A stretch of DNA of 32,117 nt, from contig CAIKTE010000202.1 of assembly GCA_903830285.1 (NCBI GenBank), positions 1 to 32,117 of the forward strand. Reading direction: 5' to 3'. Under the pieces are notes generated by a model that worked only from the letters and a program-made list of their open reading frames with translations, was not told the origin of the DNA and ran no database searches. Positions 8,805 through 16,982 of the stretch are shown here, piece by piece (the stretch's first letter is position 1; each line of letters starts with the position of its first letter). Made by a program: the position numbers and the translations under genes. The stretch is from an uncultured Chitinophagaceae bacterium. Lineage in GTDB: Bacteria; Bacteroidota; Bacteroidia; Chitinophagales; Chitinophagaceae.

Positions 8805-9509
8805 ATGAGTTTCGGTAAAGTTTATTTGATCCCAACAGTTTTGCATGAAGATGCATTGGAAACCATTCCGACTTATATTCTGGATGCTGTTAAAGATTGT
8901 CAGATATTTTTTACTGAGAATGAAAAAACAGCACGCCGCTTTTTAAAAAAATTATGGAAAGAAATGGTGATCGATGATTACCAATGGTTCACAATTCATA
9001 AAGCTGAACAGGAGGTAAAACAACAATTCATTCAATTATTGAAACAGGGGAAAAATATCGGGATCATCAGCGAAGCCGGTTGTCCGGGTGTTGCCGATCC
9101 GGGACAAATCTTAGTGGATGCTGCTCAACAAATTAAAGCAATAGTGAAACCTTTGGTGGGGCCAAGTTCAATTCTTCTCGCTTTAATGGCCAGCGGCATG
9201 AACGGACAAGGTTTTCAGTTTCTTGGTTATTTGCCGATCGATAATACAGAAAGAAAAAATACTATTAAGCAATTAGAGGCCGATTCTCATAAAAAAAACT
9301 GTACCCAGATATTCATTGAAACACCTTATCGCAATAATCCTCTCATCAAAGAATTGCTGCAATCCTGCAGGGAAGAAACAAGACTTTGCATCGCTGTAGA
9401 TATTACTGCAGCATCAGAAACCATCATTACAAAGACCGTCAAAGAGTGGAAACAATCCATTCCCGATATCCATAAAAGATTGGCCATTTTTCTACTTCAC
9501 GCAGGTTAA
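8805..9509 (+). CDS. RsmI-like SAM-dependent methyltransferase (tetrapyrrole methylase fold)
   Basis: The fold is that of the tetrapyrrole (corrin/porphyrin) methylase superfamily, which includes RsmI, the 2'-O-methyltransferase of 16S rRNA C1402. Visible motifs are GIISEAGCPGVADPG (RsmI proper has SDAGTPGISDPG), PLVGPSSILLALMASGMNGQGFQFLGYLP and IFIETPYRN, then the SAM-binding C-terminal half with RLCIAVDIT. At 234 residues the protein lacks the C-terminal extension of longer RsmI proteins. The altered DPG loop and the TEN motif near the N-terminus (IFFTENEKTARRFLK) mark it as a divergent RsmI paralogue. The rRNA target is an inference, and a true rsmI may exist elsewhere. Confidence 0.82.
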   Translation: MSFGKVYLIPTVLHEDALETIPTYILDAVKDCQIFFTENEKTARRFLKKLWKEMVIDDYQWFTIHKAEQEVKQQFIQLLKQGKNIGIISEAGCPGVADPGQILVDAAQQIKAIVKPLVGPSSILLALMASGMNGQGFQFLGYLPIDNTERKNTIKQLEADSHKKNCTQIFIETPYRNNPLIKELLQSCREETRLCIAVDITAASETIITKTVKEWKQSIPDIHKRLAIFLLHAG

Positions 9510-9533
9510 CAATCCGTTTTGTTTTCAAACTAC

Positions 9534-9546
9534 TATCTTCGCCGCC
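9534..9546 (+). promoter_or_regulatory. Candidate -7 promoter box abutting the J-domain gene
   Basis: TATCTTCGCCGCC ends three bases before the ATG at 9550. Its first eight bases match TAnnTTTG at seven positions. An almost identical 13-mer precedes ubiE (25976-25988), which argues for a real element. No -33 element at a good distance is visible here. Confidence 0.35.
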
Positions 9547-9549
9547 ATT

Positions 9550-9996
9550 ATGAAAAAAATTGAGGCGCATAGAAAGCTGTTGGGCGTAACAAAAGACGCT
9601 GCATTAAGTGAACTGAAATCTGTTTACAGAAATATGATGAAAGACTGGCACCCTGATAAGTTTCAGGATGATCATGAAGCAAGAACTGTTGCCGAAACAA
9701 AAAGCAAAACAATTATTGAAGCCTACCATCTTTTGGTAAGTATTGCCCCCGAAACCCTTGCTGCAACTGCAGAACAATACAGCCAAACCATTAATCTTGC
9801 AGGTATTGAAGAGTTTGAATACAAAAACGAAAAATTAAGTATCGATTTCTCTGATGGATGCAGTTACGAATATTTCGGTGTTCCCAAAGCTGTTTATATA
9901 AAATTTGTAAATGCCCCCTCACAGGCAAGATTCGCACGCAGGCATATTTGTAATTCTTTTGTGTACAGGAGCGTGAATAAGCTGGTTGCTGCCTAA
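9550..9996 (+). CDS. J-domain protein with C-terminal KTSC domain
   Basis: Residues 5-65 form a J-domain: LLGVTKDAALSELKSVYRNMMKDWHPDKF contains the HPD motif (34-36) needed to stimulate Hsp70/DnaK ATPase activity. There is no Gly/Phe region, zinc finger or C-terminal substrate-binding domain, so this is not canonical DnaJ. Residues about 85-145 (FEYKNEKLSIDFSDGCSYEYFGVPKAVYIKFVNAPSQARF...) match the KTSC domain, a small domain of unknown function whose members end in a fragment resembling a lysyl-tRNA synthetase. The protein is probably a specialised co-chaperone; the client is unknown. It lies 40 bases after the RsmI-like gene but may have its own promoter. Confidence 0.87.
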   Translation: MKKIEAHRKLLGVTKDAALSELKSVYRNMMKDWHPDKFQDDHEARTVAETKSKTIIEAYHLLVSIAPETLAATAEQYSQTINLAGIEEFEYKNEKLSIDFSDGCSYEYFGVPKAVYIKFVNAPSQARFARRHICNSFVYRSVNKLVAA

Positions 9997-10052
9997 AAAA
10001 TGTATCTCTTTTTTTTTGCTGCAAGCTTTCGAACAACTATTAAACAGTAGTT

Positions 10053-10085
10053 GCCTTCGAATCATCTGGTGAATGATTCGCACAG
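10053..10085 (-). repeat. Dispersed hairpin repeat, copy 2
   Basis: CGAATCAT (10058-10065) pairs perfectly with ATGATTCG (10073-10080) across a 7-nt loop. Read on the minus strand it starts TGTGCGAATCATTC, the same as the copy at 4937-4970. The stem is two pairs longer here, and the loop length is conserved while the loop sequence differs. Confidence 0.6.
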
Positions 10086-10208
10086 CTTTGCATTCAGAAC
10101 TGTACTGAACACCCGCATTTCCAAACCCGTATAGTGCTTTAGTAATTAATTGATAATCAATATTTAGGAGACTAATTTCAGTGATTCTTCTCTAATTGAA
10201 TTTCTTAT

Positions 10209-10481
10209 TTTGACAGCAGTCAACAAAGCATTTTCGTACAACAAAGCTGCTTTGACACCTATCTGAGAGGCTTTGACACCCGACAAAGAAGCATTTTCAA
10301 TCAACTTTGAAGCTTTGACACCTGTCGGGGAAGCTTTGACTGTTGTTGGAGAAGTATTTTTAGTCAACATTGAATCTTTGACACCCGTCGAAGAAGTTTT
10401 GACACCCGTCTGAGAAGCATTTTTAATCAACATTGAAGCCTTGTAAACATACAATGAGGCTTTTTGTAGTGGGAAACTTCC
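10209..10481. repeat. Tandem array of 21-bp units with 63-bp higher-order period
   Basis: Unit starts lie exactly every 21 bases at 10209, 10230, 10251, 10272, 10293, 10314, 10335, 10356, 10377, 10398, 10419 and 10440, with a decayed unit at 10461. Two unit types occur: TTTGACACC-type and ATTTTyAATCAAC-type. They alternate in the order T-T-A, so the true period is 63 bp. On the minus strand, one frame from 10493 down to a stop at 10164 reads through the whole array as heptapeptides such as ASQTGVK, TSSTGVK, ASPTGVK, ASLSGVK and ASMLIKN. That frame has no ATG before 10433, and 21 is a multiple of three, so openness alone does not prove translation. It may be a non-coding satellite or a small repeat protein. 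Confidence 0.85.
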
Positions 10482-10497
10482 TGTTTCGAACAGTTAT

Positions 10498-10566
10498 GAC
10501 TCACTTCTCTAAGGCGAAAAAGTTCCTCACAGATATTCCGTACAAGTGTGCGACGCAACGATGCAT
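10498..10566 (+). repeat. Dispersed intergenic repeat, copy A
   Basis: This copy has two conserved blocks: GACTCACTTCTCTAAG at its start and GTACAAGTGTGCGACGCAAC plus GATG at its end. A related copy lies at 21761-21824, with the blocks 39 rather than 42 bases apart. The core TGTGCGACGCAACGATG is also exact at 29268-29284 on the minus strand. Confidence 0.65.
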
Positions 10567-10601
10567 CAATTTACAATCAACTGCCAGCTTAATAAATAAA
10601 T

Positions 10602-11390
10602 TTAGGGCATCACAATTTTTTTCTGTCGGCTGGTATGTGCACTGAAATAACCCAATGCACCATTACTTATATTACTTACCGGATTTGATGGAGTTGTTTG
10701 GCTACTACTTAAATCGGCCAAAGCATACATGTAATTAAATATATTTTTATCGATGCAACGCATTTCTACAGTAACCGTATCACCCTTTTTAATGTTAAGT
10801 GAATCAACATCATCAGAATAGATCAATCTTCTTGTATTGGTTCCGCCATCGTTCACATTATCATTCCACGCATTTACATTTTTAAGTAAACGGCTATTTA
10901 CTTTTTCTACTAATTGATAATAATTTCCCAGTCCGGGGGGATCAGTAAAAATAGGTGTAACAACTTTTAAAATTTTGCTGCCAAAAGCTATTTGATCAGG
11001 CAGTATAGTATCCAGATTCACCAAAGCAGGCATGCTACTTATTGCAGTATAAATTGCGCCGTTCACATTTACATTCAGGGTATAAGTTCTGCCAGACTTT
11101 CCAATGATTGCTGATGTTGTATAGGTTCCGGGAACAGAAGAAGATTCTGAAAGTGTGTAAGTATTACCGACATTATCCTTGATTGTTACAAAAGCGCCTG
11201 AAACTGATGGAAAAGTATTGCTGCTGCTGAATATTACAGACTTCGAAATAGTAATTGTTGCAGGGTTTACATCATTTACCAAGCCTTCTATCACCAATTG
11301 TGGCGGAGCGTTATTCAGATCAACATTAATGATCTTCTTACAAGCGAAAAGAGTGATTGATAAAGAGATCAAAAGAAAATATTTGTTCAT
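10602..11390 (-). CDS. DUF4249 domain lipoprotein, TonB-receptor partner
   Basis: MNKYFLLISLSITLFACKK is a lipoprotein signal (lipobox LFAC). The mature start INVDLNNAPPQLVIEGLVND and the following ATITISKSVIF, VSGAFVTIKDNVGNTYTLSES and SGRTYTLNVNVNGAIYTAISSMP segments are typical of DUF4249. These are surface or periplasmic lipoproteins usually encoded next to a TonB-dependent receptor with a carboxypeptidase-like N-terminal domain. The arrangement here fits: it starts 17 bases after the receptor stop, on the same strand. A role as ligand-capture partner, by analogy with SusD, is inferred. Its 262 residues fall within the range for the family. Confidence 0.9.
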   Translation of the reverse strand: MNKYFLLISLSITLFACKKIINVDLNNAPPQLVIEGLVNDVNPATITISKSVIFSSSNTFPSVSGAFVTIKDNVGNTYTLSESSSVPGTYTTSAIIGKSGRTYTLNVNVNGAIYTAISSMPALVNLDTILPDQIAFGSKILKVVTPIFTDPPGLGNYYQLVEKVNSRLLKNVNAWNDNVNDGGTNTRRLIYSDDVDSLNIKKGDTVTVEMRCIDKNIFNYMYALADLSSSQTTPSNPVSNISNGALGYFSAHTSRQKKIVMP

Positions 11391-11407
11391 TGTTACTGCT
11401 TTTATAA

Positions 11408-13756
11408 TTAAAATTTAAAATTCCAAGTCACACTTGGCACAAATTTGAAAAGAGTTGTTTGCTCAGCCACTGTTTTCGTTGGATCATTCGGATCATCTTT
11501 AAATTCGATCATATACGCATTCTCTCTTCCATAAGCATTGTACAAACCAAAAGTCCAACTGCTTTGGTATTTGCGTGTTTTATTTTTCTTACTGTCAATC
11601 GTTGCTGCAATGTCTAAACGATGATAGGCAGGCATTCTGTAACCGTTACGTTCTGTGTACAGGAATACGGTTTGATTGTTTACTTTGTATTTACCGGATG
11701 GAAATGTTACTGCACTTCCGGTATAATAGATCCAGGTGCCTGAGAATGTCCATCTTTCGTTCAATTTATAAATGCCTACCACTGAGATATCATGCGTTCT
11801 GTCTTGCTTTGCTGGATAATAAGATCCGTTATTGATCTCTGCAAATTTCTTCTCCGTTCTTGATAAAGTATATCCTATCCATCCGGTTAATTTCCCGACT
11901 TTTTTTCTCATCAATAACTCCAAACCATAAGCTCTTCCTGTTCCTCCAAATAATAATTGACTTTCAACATTATCATTAGCTCTTAACTGTGCTCCGCTTT
12001 TGTAATCGATTTGGTTTTGCATCCATTTATAATATACTTCTGCTGAAAATTCGTATTCATTATCTTTCAAATTCCTGAAATATCCAAATGAAAGCTGATC
12101 GGCAATTTCAGGTTTAATATTATTACTGCTGGGCAACCATAGATCAGTTGGTGAACCGCTGGTTGAATTACTGATCAAATGAAGATTCTGGACATTTCTG
12201 GTGTATGATGCTTTTAAAGATTGTTCTTTACTCAAAACATAACTTGCAGATGCGCGTGGTTCTAAGTTCCAATAAGAAGCAACGGTTTGTCCGTTATTGT
12301 ATTTTAATGTATCCAAAGTGTTTCCTGCTGAATCATATTGATAAAAATTACCCGGACCGATAACTATCAAATTTGATAGCCTTAATCCATAGATCAAATT
12401 AAGTTTACTGCTGGCGGCCACTTCATGCGAAACATAGGCTGCAGATTCCCAGGAGTTTTTGTTTTGATAATAATTGCTTTTAAATCCCGGGTTATCTGAA
12501 CTTACTTTTCCAGGAGCTACCGAATGATGAATAACATTCACGCCAAACTTTAATTTGCTGTTGTTATTCATGAACAGATCGAAATCTTGTTTTAGGTTAA
12601 GATCTTCAACATGTGAATTGATATATAAATTATCCTGACCAGATTTGATAGCAATATTGTATTGAAAATTGCTGTAAATAAAAGAAGTGTTAGAGAACAA
12701 TCGGCTATTAACAATATGATTCCATCTTAAAGTACCGGTTGTATTCCCCCAATCAGTATTAAAGGTTTGACCAAAACCCAATACATCTCTTCCAAAATAA
12801 CCTGATAGATACAATCTATCTTTTTTGCCAAGAATATAATTAGCTTTCGCATTCAGATCATAGAAATAAATTTTATTGCTTTTAATGGTAGTGTCGTGCG
12901 AAAGTTTTAAAAACATATCAGCATAAGTTCTTCTAGCACTTACAATAAATGAGCTTTTATCTTTTACGATCGGCCCTTCAATATTTATTCTGGATGAAAT
13001 GGTACCAATGCCGCCGCTTACATCGAAATCTTTATTATTACCATCTTTCATTTTTATGTCTTCCACCGATGAAAGTCTTCCGCCGTATTGTGCAGGCATT
13101 GTTCCTTTGAACAGAGTAACGTCTTTGATGGCATCAGAATTAAAAGTGGAGAAGAAGCCAAGTAAGTGAGAAGGGTTGTACACGGGTGCTTCATCTAAAA
13201 GAATTAGATTCTGTTCACTACCGCCTCCCCGTACAAAAAAACCGCTGTTCCCTTCTCCTGCAGATTTAATTCCCGGTAACAATTGAATTGACTTTAGCAC
13301 ATCTCTCTCGCCCAATAAAACAGGAAGCTGATCAATCTCTGTCATATTCAATTTCTCTGCACCCATCTGAGGTTTAGTAATATTGTCATTCTTCCTTTTA
13401 CTCACAACGGTTACATCATTCAATGTAACAGATTGAGGTGTTAATATAATATCAAATGCGGTGTTTGATTGAATATCCAATTGCGTTGTAAACAGTTTAT
13501 ATCCTACATAGTTTACTGTTAATTTATAGGTCCCCCTGGCAACTGAAACAGCATAAAAACCATAGGCATTGCTTACTGAGCCAGCACTGCTGAGGCTATC
13601 AGTTTTTACAGAAGCACCAATTAAAACCTCTCCTGTTTTGCTGTCCTTAACAGTTCCGCTGATCGTATATTTCGTCTGAGCTATGGCAGTATAATTGCTC
13701 AATAAAAAAGCCATGATTGGCAATAAATAATATTTTTTATAAGGGTTAATCTTCAT
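11408..13756 (-). CDS. TonB-dependent receptor with carboxypeptidase-like regulatory domain
   Basis: This 782-residue outer-membrane transporter has a signal peptide (to about 27, ending AIAQ). A carboxypeptidase-D regulatory-like beta-sandwich follows at about 30-110 (YTISGTVKDSKTGEVLIGASV, then GFYAVSVARGTYKLTVNYVGY). The plug domain at about 115-240 includes QLPVLLGERDVLKSIQLLPGIKS, GFFVRGGGSEQNLILLDEAPVYNPSHLLGFFSTFN and MPAQYGGRLSSVEDI. The rest is a beta-barrel ending in the aromatic strand VTWNFKF. The LLGERD..KSIQLLPGI form of the plug is typical of receptors paired with DUF4249 lipoproteins, one of which follows directly. The ligand is unknown, and no regulator or sigma/anti-sigma pair is nearby. 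Confidence 0.95.
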   Translation of the reverse strand: MKINPYKKYYLLPIMAFLLSNYTAIAQTKYTISGTVKDSKTGEVLIGASVKTDSLSSAGSVSNAYGFYAVSVARGTYKLTVNYVGYKLFTTQLDIQSNTAFDIILTPQSVTLNDVTVVSKRKNDNITKPQMGAEKLNMTEIDQLPVLLGERDVLKSIQLLPGIKSAGEGNSGFFVRGGGSEQNLILLDEAPVYNPSHLLGFFSTFNSDAIKDVTLFKGTMPAQYGGRLSSVEDIKMKDGNNKDFDVSGGIGTISSRINIEGPIVKDKSSFIVSARRTYADMFLKLSHDTTIKSNKIYFYDLNAKANYILGKKDRLYLSGYFGRDVLGFGQTFNTDWGNTTGTLRWNHIVNSRLFSNTSFIYSNFQYNIAIKSGQDNLYINSHVEDLNLKQDFDLFMNNNSKLKFGVNVIHHSVAPGKVSSDNPGFKSNYYQNKNSWESAAYVSHEVAASSKLNLIYGLRLSNLIVIGPGNFYQYDSAGNTLDTLKYNNGQTVASYWNLEPRASASYVLSKEQSLKASYTRNVQNLHLISNSTSGSPTDLWLPSSNNIKPEIADQLSFGYFRNLKDNEYEFSAEVYYKWMQNQIDYKSGAQLRANDNVESQLLFGGTGRAYGLELLMRKKVGKLTGWIGYTLSRTEKKFAEINNGSYYPAKQDRTHDISVVGIYKLNERWTFSGTWIYYTGSAVTFPSGKYKVNNQTVFLYTERNGYRMPAYHRLDIAATIDSKKNKTRKYQSSWTFGLYNAYGRENAYMIEFKDDPNDPTKTVAEQTTLFKFVPSVTWNFKF

Positions 13757-13851
13757 TGTAATGAATTAGAAAATTGTATAACGTTAAAAAGTGTGCAAGG
13801 TTCAGATTTATTTTAAGCTAAATTGTTAAAATATTTATAATGAAAATGAAC

Positions 13852-13875
13852 AAAAAAAGCCTTGCAGAGCAAGGC
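13852..13875 (-). terminator. Intrinsic terminator of the M28 peptidase operon
   Basis: On the minus strand GCCTTGC, a 3-nt loop (TCT), GCAAGGC and then seven T form a textbook rho-independent terminator. The stem is seven perfect pairs. It lies 28 bases past the stop of the small membrane-protein gene and upstream of the TonB-receptor gene on the same strand, separating the two operons. Confidence 0.88.
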
Positions 13876-13903
13876 TTCTATTCAATATTTAGGAAACGAG
13901 TTC

Positions 13904-14296
13904 TTATTTTGGCTTGATGATGCTTTCTCCATTCACTCCTCGAACTTCATATACACTATCTACAATATAAGATTGCATACCTCTCCAAGGTAATGATCCA
14001 AGGTAGCGACTGTAATGCAATTGTACTTCTCTTCCTGAATTTTCCAATAATACTTTCGCAACCTTTTCTTCGGTCACACTGAATTCAAATTCATTACTCT
14101 GCACATTTGCCTGAAAACCGCTTTGAATTAACTTGCCTTCATATGTTTTTAAGACAAACCCTTTTTTCTGGAATGTATTTAATACACCTGCTTTTGTTCC
14201 TGTGGCAAATACAAAATAAAATTTCCAGTAAATAAATCCTGCGAGTGATAACACGAGGATCAATACAATTATTCGGGATATTTTTTTCCAATTCAT
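13904..14296 (-). CDS. Small single-pass membrane protein of unknown function
   Basis: The 130-residue protein has one N-terminal membrane helix (IIVLILVLSLAGFIYWKFYFVF) and a roughly 95-residue extracytoplasmic domain with GTKAGVLNTFQKKGFVLKTYEGKLIQSGF. I recognise this N-terminal pattern from Bacteroidota proteins often labelled 6-phosphogluconate dehydrogenase in databases. That label is not supported: there is no Rossmann fold or catalytic region. The gene starts one base after the M28 peptidase stop and ends at a strong terminator, so the two form an operon. Function is unknown. Confidence 0.8.
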   Translation of the reverse strand: MNWKKISRIIVLILVLSLAGFIYWKFYFVFATGTKAGVLNTFQKKGFVLKTYEGKLIQSGFQANVQSNEFEFSVTEEKVAKVLLENSGREVQLHYSRYLGSLPWRGMQSYIVDSVYEVRGVNGESIIKPK

Positions 14297-14297
14297 A

Positions 14298-15665
14298 TTA
14301 CAAACCGTATTTGTCTACAAGGTAAATCAATGCCGCCATATTTACAGCGCCCAACAATAATTCCCTTTTATTTACATTTTCAAAAACGTCGCTTCTTGCA
14401 TGGTGGATATCAAAATATCGCTGGTTATCGGGAGTTAATCCGGCAACAGGGGTCTTAAAGGTTCTTGCCAAAGGACCAATATCAGCACCACCGCCACCAT
14501 TTGCAAAATCGCCGCCACCATAGGGTTTCAGCAAGCTTTGCCATGTCAATACTTTTTGATATTGTGCGGGACTAACACCAAAGCCAAAGCCACGGGGAGT
14601 AAATCCGCCTTCATCACTTTCTAACGCGAAAATGTGCTTCTCATTTTTTCCTTTGGCAACTTCAGCATATTTTGAACCGCCACGTAATCCATTTTCTTCA
14701 TTGGCAAATAATACAAAACGAATGCTGTGTTTTGGATGATAGCCTGCGGCTTGTAAAGCGCGCAAAACTTCAATGGTATGCACTACTCCTGCACCATCGT
14801 CATGTGCTCCTTCATTTACATCCCAACTATCTAAATGTCCTCCCACTGTAATGAATTCATCCGGAAATGTTGATCCTTTTAATTCAGCGATCACATTATA
14901 ACCAATAGTATCCGACAACTGTTTTCCATGCATGGTCACAGAAAGTTTTACAACAGATGATTGTGTTTCTTTCCATAATCTATCGGCATCTTTTAATCCT
15001 AATGCTGCGGCGGGAATTTTTGCATAAACACTATCATATTGCATAGCGCCTGTATGCGGATTATTATCTGTTGCTTCTGTTAAGGAACGAATAACAACAG
15101 CAACTGCCCCGTATTTTGCAGCACGACTTGCACCGCTATGACGGTAGATACCACTTTCTCCATAAGCCCTTCCCGGAACAACATAAGTTGGATTGAAGGG
15201 ATAATTATAAAAAACGATCTTCCCTTTTATCTCATCTTTTCTTTTTTCGAGCTCGGCAAAATCTTTCACTGCAATCACATCGGCAGTTACTGTTTTACCA
15301 TTGCCTAATGAATTTCCGAGTGCCAATGCATCAAGAGCGATATTGACCGGTCTATTATTAATACCGGTAATAGTTACTTTATCGCCCTTTCCCCGAACCC
15401 AATGTGGTATCATACATTCCTGCAGATATACTTTATCTGCGCCGATACCATCCATTGTGGCTTTGCCCCATTTTACTGCTTGAGCAAATTGAGGTGAGCC
15501 CGCCAATCTTCCTCCAACATTCTTGGTAAGCTGGTACAAAAGATCATAGGCTTTTCCATTAGCTAATATATCATCAGATAATCTTTTAATGAAGGCAGAA
15601 TCTTCATTGTTCTGTGCCGTTGCAATGATGGGTAATGCAGCCAGCAGGAATAATAATTTTTTCAT
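14298..15665 (-). CDS. Secreted M28-type zinc aminopeptidase/carboxypeptidase
   Basis: I start at the ATG at 15665, giving MKKLLFLLAALPIIATAQ, a clean signal peptide, and a 455-residue protein; the upstream in-frame extension is not protein-like. The M28 metal ligands are visible. GGHLDSWDVNEGAHDDGAG supplies His and the bridging Asp, VLFANEENGLRGGSKYA carries the catalytic Glu pair, LESDEGG supplies the next Asp, and HHARSDVFENVN supplies the C-terminal His. A PA-type insert lies between about 120 and 260 (VFYNYPFNPTYVVPGRAYGESG, YGAVAVVIRS), as in many exported M28 peptidases. It probably trims peptides in the periplasm or outside the cell. The next gene starts one base after its stop. Confidence 0.92.
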   Translation of the reverse strand: MKKLLFLLAALPIIATAQNNEDSAFIKRLSDDILANGKAYDLLYQLTKNVGGRLAGSPQFAQAVKWGKATMDGIGADKVYLQECMIPHWVRGKGDKVTITGINNRPVNIALDALALGNSLGNGKTVTADVIAVKDFAELEKRKDEIKGKIVFYNYPFNPTYVVPGRAYGESGIYRHSGASRAAKYGAVAVVIRSLTEATDNNPHTGAMQYDSVYAKIPAAALGLKDADRLWKETQSSVVKLSVTMHGKQLSDTIGYNVIAELKGSTFPDEFITVGGHLDSWDVNEGAHDDGAGVVHTIEVLRALQAAGYHPKHSIRFVLFANEENGLRGGSKYAEVAKGKNEKHIFALESDEGGFTPRGFGFGVSPAQYQKVLTWQSLLKPYGGGDFANGGGGADIGPLARTFKTPVAGLTPDNQRYFDIHHARSDVFENVNKRELLLGAVNMAALIYLVDKYGL

Positions 15666-15754
15666 AGAAATAAAGATATAAAAATATTGATGTTGATTAT
15701 TAACTAATGATGAATGGATGAACCGAATGAAGAAATAGTTGTTACTTCGTTGTT

Positions 15755-15824
15755 GACTAGCATATAGCATAAAGTTCATAGGTCATGGCTTTCCCATTAA
15801 CTATGAACCATATGCCATGAACTA
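15755..15824. repeat. Degenerate heptanucleotide repeat cluster upstream of bshA
   Basis: Read in blocks of seven from 15755, the sequence gives GACTAGC, ATATAGC, ATAAAGT, TCATAGG, TCATGGC, then TTAACTA, TGAACCA, TATGCCA and TGAACTA. The right half is roughly the reverse complement of the left half (TTCATAG against CTATGAA). The cluster ends 12 bases before the bshA start codon. Confidence 0.5.
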
Positions 15825-15836
15825 AAAAAAAGAACT

Positions 15837-16979
15837 ATGCGTATTGGAATTGTTTGCTATCCAACTTTTGGCGGTAGCGGTGTTTTGGCTACAGAATTGG
15901 GTAAAGCATTAGCTGATGAAGGGCATCAGGTGCATTTTATTACATACCAGCAACCGGTAAGATTGAATGTTTTTAATACAAATATCTTTTATCACGAAGT
16001 GCGGGTGCCCACTTATCCATTATTCGATTATCCGCCATATGAAGTGGCTTTGGCAAGTACGATGGTCGATGTGATCATCAATCATGATCTGGATCTACTG
16101 CATGTGCATTATGCCATTCCTCATGCATCTGCCGCATATATGGCCAAGCAAATTGTAAAAAGCAAGAACGGAAGAAATATTCCAGTGATCACAACATTAC
16201 ATGGTACAGATATCACTTTAGTAGGCAAGGATAAGACATACGAACCTGTTGTAACTTTCTCCATTAATGAAAGCGATGCAATTACCGCTGTATCACAGAA
16301 TTTAAGGGAAGAAACCTACAGAAGTTTTCCGATCATCAAAGAAATAGAAGTAATCACCAATTTTGTGGATGTATCACGTTTCAATAAAAAACCCTTTGAT
16401 GCATTTAAAAAAGTAATAGCTCCGGAGGGTGAGAAAATATTGGTACATGCATCCAATTTCAGGAAAGTAAAACGTGTGGATGATGTAGTGAAAATATTTG
16501 CCGAAGTTAGAAAAGCAATGCCCGCTAAATTATTAATGGTTGGTGATGGACCTGAAAGGCCTGCCACTGAAGAATTAGCCAGGGAATTAGGAGTGATCGA
16601 TGATATACGTTTTGTGGGTAAGCAGGAACAGATGGAAGAAATACTGGCAGTAAGTGATCTATTTTTATTGCCAAGCGAATATGAAAGTTTTGGTTTGGCG
16701 GCACTGGAAGCTATGGCTGCAAGAGTAGTGGTGATCAGCAGTAATGCAGGTGGTTTACCTGAAATAGTTATTCAGGGAAAGACAGGATTCATGGCGAACG
16801 TAGGGGATATTGCAGCAATGAGCCGTGATGCCATCGACATTTTAAAGGATAATGAAAGATTAGAACAAATGAAACAAGCTGCATTTGAACATGCCTGCAG
16901 CTTTGATATTCAACATATCATTCCTCAGTACGAAAAATTATACAGTCGTTTTTGCAGAATGGAAGTGCCCTGTATTTAA
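15837..16979 (+). CDS. bshA: N-acetyl-alpha-D-glucosaminyl L-malate synthase BshA (bacillithiol synthesis)
   Basis: BshA is a GT4 glycosyltransferase that joins UDP-GlcNAc to L-malate in the first step of bacillithiol synthesis. The 380-residue length is exactly family-like. Diagnostic segments are MRIGIVCYPTFGGSGVLATELGKALADEGHQVHFI, LLHVHYAIPHA and TTLHGTDITLVGKDKTYEPVVTFSI; the last is a hallmark distinguishing BshA from other GT4 enzymes. Also present are DAITAVSQNLREET, the sugar-nucleotide-binding C-terminal half with LMVGDGPE, and SEYESFGLAALEAMA with the GT4 E-x7-E. Bacillithiol occurs in some Bacteroidota. The bshB and bshC partners are not in this window. It converges on the bactofilin gene, with three bases between the stop codons. 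Confidence 0.95.
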   Translation: MRIGIVCYPTFGGSGVLATELGKALADEGHQVHFITYQQPVRLNVFNTNIFYHEVRVPTYPLFDYPPYEVALASTMVDVIINHDLDLLHVHYAIPHASAAYMAKQIVKSKNGRNIPVITTLHGTDITLVGKDKTYEPVVTFSINESDAITAVSQNLREETYRSFPIIKEIEVITNFVDVSRFNKKPFDAFKKVIAPEGEKILVHASNFRKVKRVDDVVKIFAEVRKAMPAKLLMVGDGPERPATEELARELGVIDDIRFVGKQEQMEEILAVSDLFLLPSEYESFGLAALEAMAARVVVISSNAGGLPEIVIQGKTGFMANVGDIAAMSRDAIDILKDNERLEQMKQAAFEHACSFDIQHIIPQYEKLYSRFCRMEVPCI

Positions 16980-16982
16980 AAT

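Larger units (their letters stand above)
9997..10601. other. Gene-poor convergent intergenic region rich in repeats
   Basis: About 605 bases lie between two convergent genes. The region holds a hairpin repeat (10053-10085), a small inverted repeat CAACTA/TAGTTG (10034-10039/10048-10053), the 21-bp tandem array (10209-10481) and a dispersed repeat (10498-10566). No open frame in it resembles a known protein. Confidence 0.7.

Noticed and set aside
8795-8810. 16-base identity TTTTAGTGCAATGAGT with 27351-27366
   Set aside because: One occurrence spans a start codon and the other lies in a different gene; a single 16-base match in 32 kb of AT-rich DNA is not surprising.
10209-10481. Possible CRISPR array
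   Set aside because: Units are contiguous with no unique spacers, and there are no cas genes.
10433-10645. Plus-strand open frame of 70 codons
   Set aside because: It crosses the repeat array, the dispersed repeat and the end of the DUF4249 gene, and has no protein-like character.
13904-14296. 6-phosphogluconate dehydrogenase label for the small membrane protein
   Set aside because: At 130 residues with one membrane helix it has no nucleotide-binding fold or catalytic motif; the label seems to be a propagated database error.
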